Shown here: positions 18,698-28,077 of the stretch, piece by piece
Numbering within the stretch: position 1 is the stretch's first letter
Layout: each line of letters starts with the position of its first letter
DNA from: Desulfosediminicola flagellatus
GTDB taxonomy: Bacteria > Desulfobacterota > Desulfobulbia > Desulfobulbales > Desulfocapsaceae
Reading direction: 5' to 3'
Length of the DNA stretch: 64,000 bases
Assembly: GCF_005116655.2 (NCBI RefSeq)
Contig: NZ_CP050698.1
Location: forward strand, 1,194,001-1,258,000
Position numbers and translations under genes: made by a program
The notes under the pieces: model-generated
Told to the model about the DNA's origin: nothing
The model's database searches: none
What the model saw: the letters and a program-made list of their open reading frames with translations, nothing else

Positions 18698-19849
18698 ATG
18701 GATTATTTTTTAAATGAAGAGCAGCAGATGATCGTCGACATTGCTCGGCAGATCACTGATGAGCGAATTATACCGAACCGTGCTGAGCTTGATGAGAAGC
18801 ATGAATTTCCTCGTGCTATCTTAAATGATATGGCACAGGCTGATCTCTTTGGTTTGCTGATACCCGAGGAGTTCGGCGGTTTTGGTGGTGATTGTTTTGA
18901 TAGCGTTTTAGCACTTGAACAACTCGGACGTGGTTGTATTGGCGTTGGTACTGCTTTTGCCGCGAGTTCACTTGGAATTTATCCAATTCTTATTTCCGGT
19001 TCCCAAGAGATTAAAGAGAAATACCTGCCTGCTGTAGCGTCAGGTGAGAAATTTGCTGCGTTCGGTCTAACCGAAGCAAATGCAGGATCTGATGCTTCGG
19101 GCATTCAGACGACAGCGGTTCTTGATGGTGATGAGTGGGTTATTAATGGTACAAAGCAGTGGATCACCAATGGCGGTGAAGCACAGATTTATACTGTAAT
19201 AGCCATTACCGACAGAAGTAAAGGGCCTCGTGGCGCTTCAATGTTCGTCGTCGAAGAGGGTGATCCTGGCTTTACCTGTGGTCCAAAAGAAAAGAAGATG
19301 GGTATTCGTGCCTCTTCAACCACAGAGCTTATTTTTAAAGATTGCCGTATCCCGAAAGATCGTCTGATTGGTCGTCAGGGAACAGGTTTTATTACTGTCA
19401 TGAAGACGCTTGATTCTTCCCGTCCTGGTATTGCCGCACTTGGTGTGGGACTTGCTCAGGGTGCACTTGACGAAGCTGCAAGTTACGCAAAACAGCGTGT
19501 TCAGTTCGGTAAACCGATCATTGCATTCCAGGCTGTTCAGCACATGCTCGCCGATATGGCTATTGGTGTAGAATCTGCGCGTGCACTGGTTTATCAAGCA
19601 GCTAAGCATATTGTTGCGCATCCGAAGGATATGTCTAAAGTATCTTCTATGTGTAAAATATATGCTACTGATGTTGCAATGAAAGTTGCTACTGATGCCG
19701 TTCAGGTTCTCGGTGGTTACGGATTTATGTCTGAGTATCCGGTAGAAAAAATGATGCGTGATGCAAAAATCCTGCAAATTTATGAGGGCACAAACCAGAT
19801 TCAGCGTAATGTCGTTGGTCAGGAACTGAACAAGGAATACTCTAAATAA
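18698..19849 (+). CDS. acyl-CoA dehydrogenase
   Basis: FAD enzyme that introduces a 2,3-double bond into acyl-CoA and passes electrons to ETF. Family motifs are FGLTEANAGSDASG, WITNGG and, near the C-terminus, LQIYEGTNQIQRN, whose Glu is the catalytic base of the short-chain group. The 383-residue length is typical. GGGAGGAG lies upstream. It sits inside the fatty-acid synthesis operon just before etfBA, which is unusual; the substrate cannot be read from the sequence. Confidence 0.93.
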   Translation: MDYFLNEEQQMIVDIARQITDERIIPNRAELDEKHEFPRAILNDMAQADLFGLLIPEEFGGFGGDCFDSVLALEQLGRGCIGVGTAFAASSLGIYPILISGSQEIKEKYLPAVASGEKFAAFGLTEANAGSDASGIQTTAVLDGDEWVINGTKQWITNGGEAQIYTVIAITDRSKGPRGASMFVVEEGDPGFTCGPKEKKMGIRASSTTELIFKDCRIPKDRLIGRQGTGFITVMKTLDSSRPGIAALGVGLAQGALDEAASYAKQRVQFGKPIIAFQAVQHMLADMAIGVESARALVYQAAKHIVAHPKDMSKVSSMCKIYATDVAMKVATDAVQVLGGYGFMSEYPVEKMMRDAKILQIYEGTNQIQRNVVGQELNKEYSK

Positions 19850-19931
19850 ACGTATGTTTAGACATTTTGTCAGGTTCGACGGTTTTTAGTTGGTTGTTTG
19901 AGGATACCCAAAAAAAGATTCAGGTTGTGTC

Positions 19932-20711
19932 ATGAAAATTATAGTATGTGTTAAGCAGGTGCCGGACGCCAAGGAAGTACGTCTAGACCCCGTAACGAAC
20001 ACTTTGGCCCGTGAAGGTGTTGAGTCGATCATGAATCCTTATGATCAGCATGCACTTGAAGAGGCAGTTCGTTTAAAAGAAGCCCATGGTGGTGAAGTCA
20101 TAGTAATCACAATGGGCCCCCCCCAGGCCGAAGAAATTCTAAAGTTAGCTATTTCCTGTGGTGCCGACCACGGTGTACTTGTCTCAGACAGAGCGTTTGC
20201 AGGAGCTGATACCTGGGCGACAGCCTACACCCTGGAAAAGGCAATTGTTGCGCTTGGTGGTGCAGATCTTGTTCTTTGTGGCAAGCAGGCTATTGATGGT
20301 GATACAGCACAAGTCGGCCCTGGCCTGGCCATGCGTATGAATATTCCATTTGTAACATGTGTGCAGAAAGTTCGTGAAGCATCCGATTCTGCAATTATTT
20401 TAGAACGAATGATGGATGATGGTTACGATGTCATCGAAGCACCTTTACCTGCGTTATTGACTGTCGTTAAAGATATCAATAATCCTCGTGTACCTTCTCT
20501 TAAAGGTAAAATGAAGGCAAAAAAAGCCAAGATTCAGGTTCTCACAGCAGCGGATATTCAGGCTGATGCAACCTGTATCGGTTTACCTGGTTCTCCAACT
20601 CAGGTTGCTAAAGTATTTCCTCCCGAGGCTAGGGGTGAAAGATCCATTCTCACCGGTACACTTGATGAGCAGATTGACCAGCTTGTCGAGAAACTGACCC
20701 CGTATCTATAA
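19932..20711 (+). CDS. etfB: electron transfer flavoprotein beta subunit
   Basis: ETF beta subunit, which binds AMP or a second flavin. The 259 residues include the N-terminal KIIVCVKQVPDAKEVRLDP, AISCGADHGVLVSD and DLVLCGKQAIDGDTAQVGP. It partners the next gene and takes electrons from the preceding acyl-CoA dehydrogenase. Whether it is a bifurcating type cannot be decided by eye. Confidence 0.95.
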   Translation: MKIIVCVKQVPDAKEVRLDPVTNTLAREGVESIMNPYDQHALEEAVRLKEAHGGEVIVITMGPPQAEEILKLAISCGADHGVLVSDRAFAGADTWATAYTLEKAIVALGGADLVLCGKQAIDGDTAQVGPGLAMRMNIPFVTCVQKVREASDSAIILERMMDDGYDVIEAPLPALLTVVKDINNPRVPSLKGKMKAKKAKIQVLTAADIQADATCIGLPGSPTQVAKVFPPEARGERSILTGTLDEQIDQLVEKLTPYL

Positions 20712-20734
20712 GCCCGTATCAGGAGGATCAGGTA

Positions 20735-21928
20735 ATGCTGAAAATTAATGAAGAAGTGTGTATCGGTTGCGGTATCTGTGAGTCGAGTTGTCCATTCGGT
20801 TCAATCGAAATGACAGATGGCTTACCTCTAGTTGGTGATAGTTGTACTCTGTGCGGTGCGTGTGTAGAGAGCTGCGATGTTGAGGCCCTTTCTATCGAGA
20901 CTGGCGAGAAAGGCGGTAAGGCTGATCTCAATGCGTGGAAAGGTGTTTTTGTATACTGTGAATACAGGCGCGGAGTTCTGGCACCTGTATCTCTTGAGTT
21001 GCTTGGTATCGGCAGACGACTTGCTGAAATTCGTGGTGTGCAGTTGTCAGCGGTGCTTATTGGTAACGAAACCGGAGATACTGCGACGCAACTGATCGGC
21101 TATGGAGCAGATACGGTCTATCGAGTTGATAAACCTGAACTCGCAAGTTTCTCAGAAGACAGTTATACAGCAGTGCTCACTTCACTTATTCAGGAACATA
21201 AGCCTGAAATTGTACTTGCAGGGGCAACAGCAATCGGTAGATCATTTATTCCTGCCGTTGCGACGACTCTCAATGCAGGGCTAACCGCAGATTGTACGAA
21301 GCTTGAAATCAGAGAGGATGATGGCGCACTTCTGCAAACCCGTCCGGCTTTCGGTGGTAATATCATGGCAACTATTGTTTGTCCTGATCACCGTCCACAA
21401 ATGTCAACGGTCAGGCCGAAAGTAATGAAAGCCATGGAATTCGATGGAGATAGACAGGGGGATATTGTAGAGGTTTCCCCTCCATCTTCTGAGCTTAACA
21501 GTCGCATCAAAGTTCTTGAATCCGTTGTTTCAACAGAGACAAACGTTAATATCCAGGAATCTGAGATTCTTGTATCTGGCGGACGTGGTCTTGAGAGCGA
21601 TAAAGGCTTTGAACTGATTAAGCAACTAGCAGACTCTATGGATGCTAATGTTTCTGCATCACGAGCAGTTGTTGATGCAGGATGGATCCCTTATCCGCAT
21701 CAGGTGGGTCAGACAGGTAAAACAGTGGCACCGAAACTCTATATTGCATGTGGTATTTCAGGTGCGGTACAGCACGTTGCCGGAATGCAGTCTTCAGAGA
21801 CCATCGTCGCTATCAACCGTGATGAAAATGCACCGATCTTTGATGTGGCTGATTTCGGTCTTGTCGGTGATGTTTTTGAAATCATACCTAAACTGATAAG
21901 AAAGATAGAAGATAAACGAGGTTCATGA
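20735..21928 (+). CDS. etfA: electron transfer flavoprotein alpha subunit with N-terminal ferredoxin domain
   Basis: A 397-residue EtfA with an extra N-terminal 2[4Fe-4S] ferredoxin domain: CIGCGICESSCPFG (9-22) and CTLCGACVESCDVEAL (35-50). The ETF domain follows, with the C-terminal FAD-binding region SGGRGLESDKGFELI, AVVDAGWIPYPHQVGQTG and YIACGISGAVQHVAGMQ. The ferredoxin fusion is common in anaerobes and implies electron exchange with an iron-sulfur partner. AGGAGG is upstream. The stop overlaps the fabG start. Confidence 0.95.
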   Translation: MLKINEEVCIGCGICESSCPFGSIEMTDGLPLVGDSCTLCGACVESCDVEALSIETGEKGGKADLNAWKGVFVYCEYRRGVLAPVSLELLGIGRRLAEIRGVQLSAVLIGNETGDTATQLIGYGADTVYRVDKPELASFSEDSYTAVLTSLIQEHKPEIVLAGATAIGRSFIPAVATTLNAGLTADCTKLEIREDDGALLQTRPAFGGNIMATIVCPDHRPQMSTVRPKVMKAMEFDGDRQGDIVEVSPPSSELNSRIKVLESVVSTETNVNIQESEILVSGGRGLESDKGFELIKQLADSMDANVSASRAVVDAGWIPYPHQVGQTGKTVAPKLYIACGISGAVQHVAGMQSSETIVAINRDENAPIFDVADFGLVGDVFEIIPKLIRKIEDKRGS

Positions 21929-22668
21929 TGCTCGATGGAAAAATAGCTGTGGTAACCGGTGGCAGCCGTGGTATCGGCAGGGCGATTAGTCTGCGTCTTG
22001 CTTCACTTGGCGCCTTAGTGTATATCAACTATGTGAGTAGACCTGATACTGCCGAGGAGACTCAGAAATTAATTGAGGATGCCGGTGGTAAAGCTGCAAT
22101 CATTCAGTTCAATGTTGCTGATGCTGAACAGGTGCAAAGTGCCTTCAAGCAGATTGTGACTGATGCAGGTTCTATCGATATTCTTGTTAATAACGCTGGT
22201 ATAACCAGAGATGGTTTGATGGCGAGGATGAAGGAAGGTGACTGGGACGATGTTCTGGACACTAATCTGAAAGGAGCTTTTCTGTGTGCGAAAGCTGCTT
22301 CTAAACCGATGATGAAAAAGAAATGGGGCCGTATTGTTAATATATCCTCAGTCGTCGGTTCATCCGGAAATGCCGGTCAGGTTAACTATTCTTCGGCTAA
22401 AGCAGGATTAAGTGGTTTGACAAAATCTGTCGCGAGAGAGTTTGCATCCAGGAACATCACAGTAAACGCTGTCGCTCCAGGGTATATTGTCACCGAGATG
22501 ACTGATGCAATGACAGAAGATGCTCAGGCCAAAATAAAGAGCGAAATTCCTATGGCGTCTCTTGGGTCGCCTGAGGATGTGGCTGGTGCGGTTGCATACC
22601 TTGTCTCTGAAGACGGGCGATATGTAACTGGTCAGACCTTGCATGTCAATGGTGGTATGTATATGTAG
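21925..22668 (+). CDS. fabG: 3-oxoacyl-ACP reductase FabG
   Basis: NADPH-dependent SDR enzyme of fatty-acid elongation. It shows GGSRGIGRAI cofactor motif, NNAGITRD, catalytic Ser in NISSV and YSSAKAGLSGLTKS with the Tyr-Lys pair, ending YVTGQTLHVNGGMYM as in true FabG. It has 247 or 246 residues, since two adjacent ATG codons overlap the etfA stop. Confidence 0.96.
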   Translation: MMLDGKIAVVTGGSRGIGRAISLRLASLGALVYINYVSRPDTAEETQKLIEDAGGKAAIIQFNVADAEQVQSAFKQIVTDAGSIDILVNNAGITRDGLMARMKEGDWDDVLDTNLKGAFLCAKAASKPMMKKKWGRIVNISSVVGSSGNAGQVNYSSAKAGLSGLTKSVAREFASRNITVNAVAPGYIVTEMTDAMTEDAQAKIKSEIPMASLGSPEDVAGAVAYLVSEDGRYVTGQTLHVNGGMYM

Positions 22669-22783
22669 TTATCAAAATCAATTTGTGGTAAAAGTTCTTC
22701 GTTGAACTGGGTACCACTTCAAGTTGCACCCACCAATGTTATTGAGAATTTTTGTAAAAAATAAATATTTAGGGAGATAAGTA

Positions 22784-23014
22784 ATGGCTATAGAACAAGA
22801 AATGATCGACATCATCGTAGAGCAGCTCAGCGTAGAGAAAGATAAAGTAGTTGCCAACGCATCTTTTGTTGATGATCTCGGTGCAGATTCTTTGGATCTC
22901 GTTGAACTGATTATGGCGATGGAAGAAGGTTTCGATATCGAAATTCCTGATGAAGATGCAGAGAAGATCGCTACTGTTCAGGATGCTATCGATTACGTGC
23001 AGAAGCTTAAGTAA
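22784..23014 (+). CDS. acpP: acyl carrier protein
   Basis: A 76-residue acidic carrier of growing acyl chains. The phosphopantetheine site is the Ser in [24 protein letters not shown] provides the ribosome site. It lies between fabG and fabF as usual, with a 115-bp gap upstream that may carry its own promoter. Confidence 0.97.
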   Translation: MAIEQEMIDIIVEQLSVEKDKVVANASFVDDLGADSLDLVELIMAMEEGFDIEIPDEDAEKIATVQDAIDYVQKLK

Positions 23015-23086
23015 ATAGAGCTTACGTACAGAATTGCTGGACGAATCATCCACATAGCTGGGTAAGAACACAGAGGAGTTTTCACC

Positions 23087-24328
23087 GTGAGTCGCAGAGT
23101 TGTCGTAACCGGCACAGGCCTTGTTACACCATTAGGAACCGGAGTTGATAAAACCTGGAGTAATATTACCTCAGGGGTCAGTGGTATTGATACCATTACC
23201 CGCTTTGATGTAAGTGACTCCATTGTTAAAATAGCCGCCGAGGTAAGGGATTTCGATTCTAACGATTTCTTTGAACCAAAGAGAGCAAAACATCTGGATC
23301 TTTTTGTTCAGTATGGTTTGGCTGCGGCAATAATGGCTGTCAAAGACAGTGGTTTTGAAGTCTCTGACGAGAACTGTGAACGAATTGGTGTTATTACCGG
23401 TTGTGGTATGGGTGGTTTACCGACAATCGAGAAATACCATTCTGTAATGCTTGAACGGGGTGCTAAACGTATCACTCCGTTCTTCATTCCTATGGTAATT
23501 CCCAATATGCCGTCCGGACATATTTCAATGGAGATTGGTTCAAAAGGACCAAACCTCACATTGACCACAGCCTGTGCAGCTGGAACCCATGCTGTTGGTG
23601 AGGCGTATCGCCACATCAAGTATGGAATGAGTGATGTTATTGTTACTGGTGGAACTGAAGCGGTTATCTGCCCTATTGGAATAGGTGGTTTTTCATCAAT
23701 GAAAGCACTTTCCACACGTAACGATGATCCTGCAGCATCCTCCAGACCTTTTGATAAAGATCGTGATGGTTTTGTTATGTCTGAAGGTGCAGGTATGCTT
23801 GTTCTCGAGGAATATGAGCACGCAGTTGCACGTGGCGCAAAAATCTACGCTGAAGTTATTGGCTATGGTTTAAGCAGTGATGCATATCATATTGCAGCTC
23901 CACCAGAAAATGGTGAGGGTGGGCAACGTGCTATGAGAATGGCTCTTAAGGATGCTGGCATAAATCCTGAGGACGTTGATTATATCAATGCCCATGGTAC
24001 TTCAACACCACTTAACGATAGATGTGAAACGCAGGCCATAAAGTCAGTATTTGGTGAGCATGCATATAAGCTTGCAATCAGTTCCACCAAATCAATGACT
24101 GGGCATATGCTTGGTGCAGCGGGCGGAATTGAATCTGTTTTTACCGCACTGGCTATCCATAACCAGGTAGCTCCGCCAACCATTAACCATCTTGAGCCAA
24201 GTGAAGAATGTGATCTTGATTACGTTCCTAATACTGCCAGAGATATGGAAATTCGCACCGCTATTTCGAATTCATTTGGTTTTGGCGGTACGAATGCCGT
24301 TGTGGCAATGAAGCGGTTTACCAGCTGA
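23087..24328 (+). CDS. fabF: beta-ketoacyl-ACP synthase II FabF
   Basis: Chain-elongating condensing enzyme. The active-site Cys is in TACAAGTHAVGEA, and the two His are in NAHGTSTPLND and STKSMTGHMLGAAGG. The 413-residue length is normal. It has a GTG start at 23087 after AGAGGAG. The following rpiB is 22 bp away. Confidence 0.96.
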   Translation: MSRRVVVTGTGLVTPLGTGVDKTWSNITSGVSGIDTITRFDVSDSIVKIAAEVRDFDSNDFFEPKRAKHLDLFVQYGLAAAIMAVKDSGFEVSDENCERIGVITGCGMGGLPTIEKYHSVMLERGAKRITPFFIPMVIPNMPSGHISMEIGSKGPNLTLTTACAAGTHAVGEAYRHIKYGMSDVIVTGGTEAVICPIGIGGFSSMKALSTRNDDPAASSRPFDKDRDGFVMSEGAGMLVLEEYEHAVARGAKIYAEVIGYGLSSDAYHIAAPPENGEGGQRAMRMALKDAGINPEDVDYINAHGTSTPLNDRCETQAIKSVFGEHAYKLAISSTKSMTGHMLGAAGGIESVFTALAIHNQVAPPTINHLEPSEECDLDYVPNTARDMEIRTAISNSFGFGGTNAVVAMKRFTS

Positions 24329-24350
24329 TACTACTTCAAGGAAAGTAAAA

Positions 24351-24779
24351 ATGAAGATTGCCATAGGGTCAGATCACGGCGGATATGAGTTGAAAGAACT
24401 GGTGAAAGAGTTGCTTACGTCTCTCGGATACCAGTTTGAAGATGTTGGGTGTCATTCACTTGATTCCGTAGATTATCCTGATATCGCTAAAAGCTTATCA
24501 TCGTCTATCACTGAAGGTGATTGTGAGGCCGGAATCCTGATCTGCGGTACCGGAATCGGGATGTCTATCGCTGTGAACAGAGATCAACGAATACGTGCTG
24601 CCTTGTGTCATGATGAATATACAGCACGAATGAGTCGCGAACATAATAATGCTAATGTTCTCTGCCTTGGTGCACGAGTCACCGGTCCCGGTGTTGCTGA
24701 TGCAATTGTGAGGGCGTGGCTGGCAACTGACTTTGCCGGTGGGCGACATCAGATCCGAGTAGACAAATACAGTCGATGA
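24351..24779 (+). CDS. rpiB: ribose-5-phosphate isomerase B
   Basis: Interconverts ribose 5-phosphate and ribulose 5-phosphate. The RpiB/LacAB fold is shown by IAIGSDHGGYELKELV, the catalytic Cys region GILICGTGIGMSIAVNR and SREHNNANVLCLGAR. The 142-residue length is typical. It is the last gene of the fatty-acid operon, closed by a strong terminator 40 bp later. Confidence 0.95.
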   Translation: MKIAIGSDHGGYELKELVKELLTSLGYQFEDVGCHSLDSVDYPDIAKSLSSSITEGDCEAGILICGTGIGMSIAVNRDQRIRAALCHDEYTARMSREHNNANVLCLGARVTGPGVADAIVRAWLATDFAGGRHQIRVDKYSR

Positions 24780-24819
24780 CCTGAGCATGTCTGAATCATA
24801 ATGGTTTGTATTGAAATGA

Positions 24820-24851
24820 CCGCCTGTACATCCTGTACAGGCGGTTTTTTT
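24820..24851 (+). terminator. rho-independent terminator after rpiB
   Basis: CCGCCTGTACA (24820-24830), loop TCC and TGTACAGGCGG (24834-24844) are followed by seven T. It ends the operon that starts with the DUF177 gene. Confidence 0.92.
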
Positions 24852-24964
24852 ATTTACCGGGTGGTTTGGGATTGTTCAGAATAGCTGGATTTAGTAAGAC
24901 GAAGCTAACCATGTTGGTTGTATCAATTACGATGATTAATTGAAGTAGATAGGAGTGACTCACC

Positions 24965-25435
24965 ATGAAATGCCCGTATTGCGGTCACCTTGATAATAAG
25001 GTAATTGATTCCCGCCTTAATAAGGATAGTACGATTACCAGGCGGCGGAGGTCGTGCCTTGCATGTGATCAACGGTTTACTACCTATGAACGGCTTGAGG
25101 TAATGATGCCGATGCTGGTTAAAAAAGACGGGCGTCGCGAAGGCTGGGACAGACAGAAAATGACATCTGGATTACAAAAAGCCTGCGAAAAGCGACCCAT
25201 AAGCAGGGATCGTATTGATCAATTTGTTGACGATATCGAACATAGACTACAGGATATGGGCTCTAAAGAGGTTGCCTCGCAGGTTATCGGTGAATGGGTA
25301 ATGGAGGATTTGTCTCAGCTGGATGAGGTCGCCTATGTTCGTTTTGCTTCAGTCTACAGGCAGTTTAAAGACGTAAATGAATTTATGGACGAACTGAAAA
25401 CGCTACTTGATTCACGACATGACAATGGTATCTAA
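24965..25435 (+). CDS. nrdR: transcriptional repressor NrdR
   Basis: ATP/dATP-sensing repressor of ribonucleotide reductase genes. A zinc ribbon (CPYCGH and CLACDQRF, residues 3-36) is followed by an ATP-cone domain starting VKKDGRREGWDRQKM. The 156-residue length is standard. AGGAGTGACTCACC precedes the ATG. It overlaps ribD, its usual neighbour in this phylum. Confidence 0.95.
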   Translation: MKCPYCGHLDNKVIDSRLNKDSTITRRRRSCLACDQRFTTYERLEVMMPMLVKKDGRREGWDRQKMTSGLQKACEKRPISRDRIDQFVDDIEHRLQDMGSKEVASQVIGEWVMEDLSQLDEVAYVRFASVYRQFKDVNEFMDELKTLLDSRHDNGI

Positions 25436-26531
25436 AAAAGATGAAGAGTATATGGCTCTTGCGCTAAGCGAGGCCAGGAAAGGATTAGGCAGAACATCTC
25501 CCAACCCGTGTGTCGGTGCTGTCATTGTCAAAGATGGTCGGGTTATCGCTAAAGGCTATCACAAAAAAGCCGGCACACCCCATGCCGAAATACATGCTTT
25601 ACGTGCGGCGGGTGAAGGAGCTGTAGGTGCGACGATGTATGTCACTCTTGAGCCCTGTAATCATACTGGCAAAACTCCACCATGCAGTCACGCTGTTGCA
25701 AAAGCTGGTATATCACGAGTTGTTGTCGGAATGGAAGATCCTAATCCCCTCGTTGATGGTACAGGCATTACCTATCTGAGGCAGAAAAATATCGATGTTA
25801 TTAGCGGTGTTCTTGAAAAACAATGTATTGATATAAACAAACCGTTTATAAAATACATTTCAACAGGTATGCCGTGGATGGTTATGAAAGCTGGTATTTC
25901 TCTTGATGGTAAACTCAATTATCAGAAAGGAAAAAGTGGCTGGATTACAGGAAAAGAATCTGGCCATATGGTCCATCGTTTGCGGGATACTCATGATGCC
26001 ATAATGATTGGAAGTAATACTGCAAAAATCGATAATCCTTCCTTAACGACACGCTTACCAAACAAAGAAGGTAAAGATCCTGTAAGAGTTATTCTTGACC
26101 GTACTCTTTCGCTTAATCTTGACTTGAAAGTCTATCATCTTGAGTCTCTTGCGCCGACTTGGGTATTTTGTTCAGACGATGTTGAGTTTGAGAAAATTGC
26201 AGCACTGCAAGCGCTTGGGGTACGTGTATTTCAGGTTTCATGTAGTGGCGACAAACTCGACTTGCGAGAGGTATTGAAGACTCTTGGGGATAGTGGTGTA
26301 TGCTCTGTGTTGGTTGAAGGAGGAGCCGCCATTCATGGTGAGTTGCTGAATAACCGCCTTTATGACTATTGTAATCTATTCGTTGCCCCAGTTTTTGCAG
26401 GTGAAGATGGTATTTCATTACTGACAGGATATGCAGCAGACTGCAAGGAGAACGCTGTTAAACTAACTGATGTACAGTATGATCGGCAGGGTGAGGATAT
26501 TATGATATCGGGAGATGTTATTTATCGGTGA
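25419..26531 (+). CDS. ribD: bifunctional riboflavin biosynthesis deaminase/reductase RibD
   Basis: Carries out the second and third steps of riboflavin synthesis. The N-terminal deaminase domain shows the zinc ligands in TPHAEIHA and EPCNHTGKTPPCSHA; the C-terminal reductase domain begins near KYISTGMPWMVMKAGISLDG and contains VLVEGGAAIHGELL. About 370 residues. The exact start among ATGs at 25407, 25419 and 25425 is uncertain; all overlap nrdR. The other rib genes are not in the window. Confidence 0.94.
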   Translation: MTMVSKKDEEYMALALSEARKGLGRTSPNPCVGAVIVKDGRVIAKGYHKKAGTPHAEIHALRAAGEGAVGATMYVTLEPCNHTGKTPPCSHAVAKAGISRVVVGMEDPNPLVDGTGITYLRQKNIDVISGVLEKQCIDINKPFIKYISTGMPWMVMKAGISLDGKLNYQKGKSGWITGKESGHMVHRLRDTHDAIMIGSNTAKIDNPSLTTRLPNKEGKDPVRVILDRTLSLNLDLKVYHLESLAPTWVFCSDDVEFEKIAALQALGVRVFQVSCSGDKLDLREVLKTLGDSGVCSVLVEGGAAIHGELLNNRLYDYCNLFVAPVFAGEDGISLLTGYAADCKENAVKLTDVQYDRQGEDIMISGDVIYR

Positions 26532-26665
26532 CGGAATAACTTATGCGCGGATAATGGGTATTTATATATCCGCGTTCTTTTGAATATTCTTTGTTTGCTA
26601 ATGGCGTAACGTGTTTATCTGTACCTTTCCCTTTTCTTCGAAAACCTGCTTTGTATTTCCCCTAC

Positions 26666-27622
26666 CTAAACTTTGACGGCTATAATCTTTGGGCCAAGCG
26701 CAGCCCAGAATGTTTCAAACTCGGCTTTGTTCTTGAATCTAATATCCATTGTTACAGAGTCATTTTCAAAAGATTGACTATGGTTCAGGCTGCAACTATC
26801 AGGGATTTCAATCTGTGATTTCCAGGATTGAAATTGCGCTTCAGCTGCATTCAGGGAGGGAGAATGTTTACCTTGCAGCAACTGTAACAATGACTGTGCT
26901 TTTTGAGGTATATTCATCTCCTGATGGTCAAGAATCTGCTGTATATCTTCTGTTTTAAGAAAATCTTTAATAGCCACTCCCTGCCTGCCTGCGATATCCC
27001 TGATTAGCATCAGCATGCGCTTTTGTTTGCCAGTACCAACGTTAAGTGATGAAAATAATTGGAATATAGAGTCGCGGTCATCAGTCGGAAACTTTAATAG
27101 TTCACGAGCCATATTTTCTGAAAGCAAACCATCTTTTATTGCCAATTGTTGCGCCGGGTTCAATTTCAATAACGCTAATATCCGATTAATAAAGTGGGGT
27201 TTTGAATTAAGGTTTAAATTATCGAGTAACTGTTGTTGCTCAATTTCATTAAGGAGTTTTGCACATAACTTATAGAAATATGCCAAAGCTATAGGAGACA
27301 AAGGACAGATGGCTGTGTATTCATGAAAAAGAACAGTCAGAATTTCTGAGTTATGTAAATCTTTAGAGAGTATTCGGCATTCAATGCTATCCTGAGAACG
27401 TATTGTTTGAAAGACAGATAAACACCTACTACCTGTTATGACTTCATATCTATCTGTTTCGATTTTTTTAACAAGTGGCGGGTGAAGTATGCCTATTGTC
27501 TTTATCGAAGAAACCGATTGAAGAATTGGCTGATTTAGTGGCTGAAATGCATGAATATCCCATGGATTGTTGCTAATCAAACAATGGAATGGAACAGTCT
27601 CATTATGAAAATATCGAGTCAT
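26666..27622 (-). CDS. ParB-like nuclease/partition-domain protein
   Basis: A 318-residue protein with an N-terminal ParB/Srx-like domain (about 10-100): ILQSVSSIKTIGILHPPLV and the R-containing box YEVITGSRCLSVFQ resemble the ParB CTPase/nuclease fold. A helical middle (ENMARELLKFP, 168-178) resembles the ParB HTH region, and the C-terminus is unfamiliar. It stands alone on the minus strand with no parA, so a chromosomal partition role is unlikely; a regulatory use of the fold is possible. Confidence 0.65.
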   Translation of the reverse strand: MTRYFHNETVPFHCLISNNPWDIHAFQPLNQPILQSVSSIKTIGILHPPLVKKIETDRYEVITGSRCLSVFQTIRSQDSIECRILSKDLHNSEILTVLFHEYTAICPLSPIALAYFYKLCAKLLNEIEQQQLLDNLNLNSKPHFINRILALLKLNPAQQLAIKDGLLSENMARELLKFPTDDRDSIFQLFSSLNVGTGKQKRMLMLIRDIAGRQGVAIKDFLKTEDIQQILDHQEMNIPQKAQSLLQLLQGKHSPSLNAAEAQFQSWKSQIEIPDSCSLNHSQSFENDSVTMDIRFKNKAEFETFWAALGPKIIAVKV

Positions 27623-27786
27623 TATAATAAACAGTAGAAGAGTAGAATATTCGTGTACGCATCAGCTAGGGAAACTCGGGAGGCATAAATGCAATTAACC
27701 TGTCAGGTCTACTTGGGATATAGACGACAGGTTAATTGATTTCAGTGCAGTATACAGTGATGAGTAACTGTTCTGATTAGTAATGA

Positions 27787-28077
27787 TTAATTGCTAGAAT
27801 TAATCTTATCACGCAATATACCTGATGGTTTAAACGTAACTACTCTTCTGGCATCAAGTGTGAGTTCATCACCGGTTTGCGGATTCCGGCCACGGCGTGA
27901 ATTTTTATCTTTAACATTGAACTTGCCAAACCCGCTGAGCAGGAGATCTGCTCCGTCGATCAGTGCGCTTTTAGAGATCTTTAAAAACGCTTCGACAGAA
28001 TCGGTTGCCTGCGCCTTGGTTAATCCTTCATGGTTTTTATAAACCTGCTGTACTATGTCTGCTTTGGTGAGAGTCAT
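27787..28077 (-). CDS. HU/IHF family DNA-bending protein (IHF-alpha-like)
   Basis: A 96-residue histone-like protein. MTLTKADIVQQVYKN begins the family fold, LLSGFGKFNVKDKNSRRGRN carries the Gly-Phe-Gly turn and the start of the DNA-binding arm, and NPQTGDELTLDARRVVTFKP completes it. The arm sequence is closer to IHF alpha than to HU. The start at 28077 is fixed by AAGGAGGAAGAA; an upstream ATG at 28113 would put that site inside the gene. Confidence 0.93.
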   Translation of the reverse strand: MTLTKADIVQQVYKNHEGLTKAQATDSVEAFLKISKSALIDGADLLLSGFGKFNVKDKNSRRGRNPQTGDELTLDARRVVTFKPSGILRDKINSSN

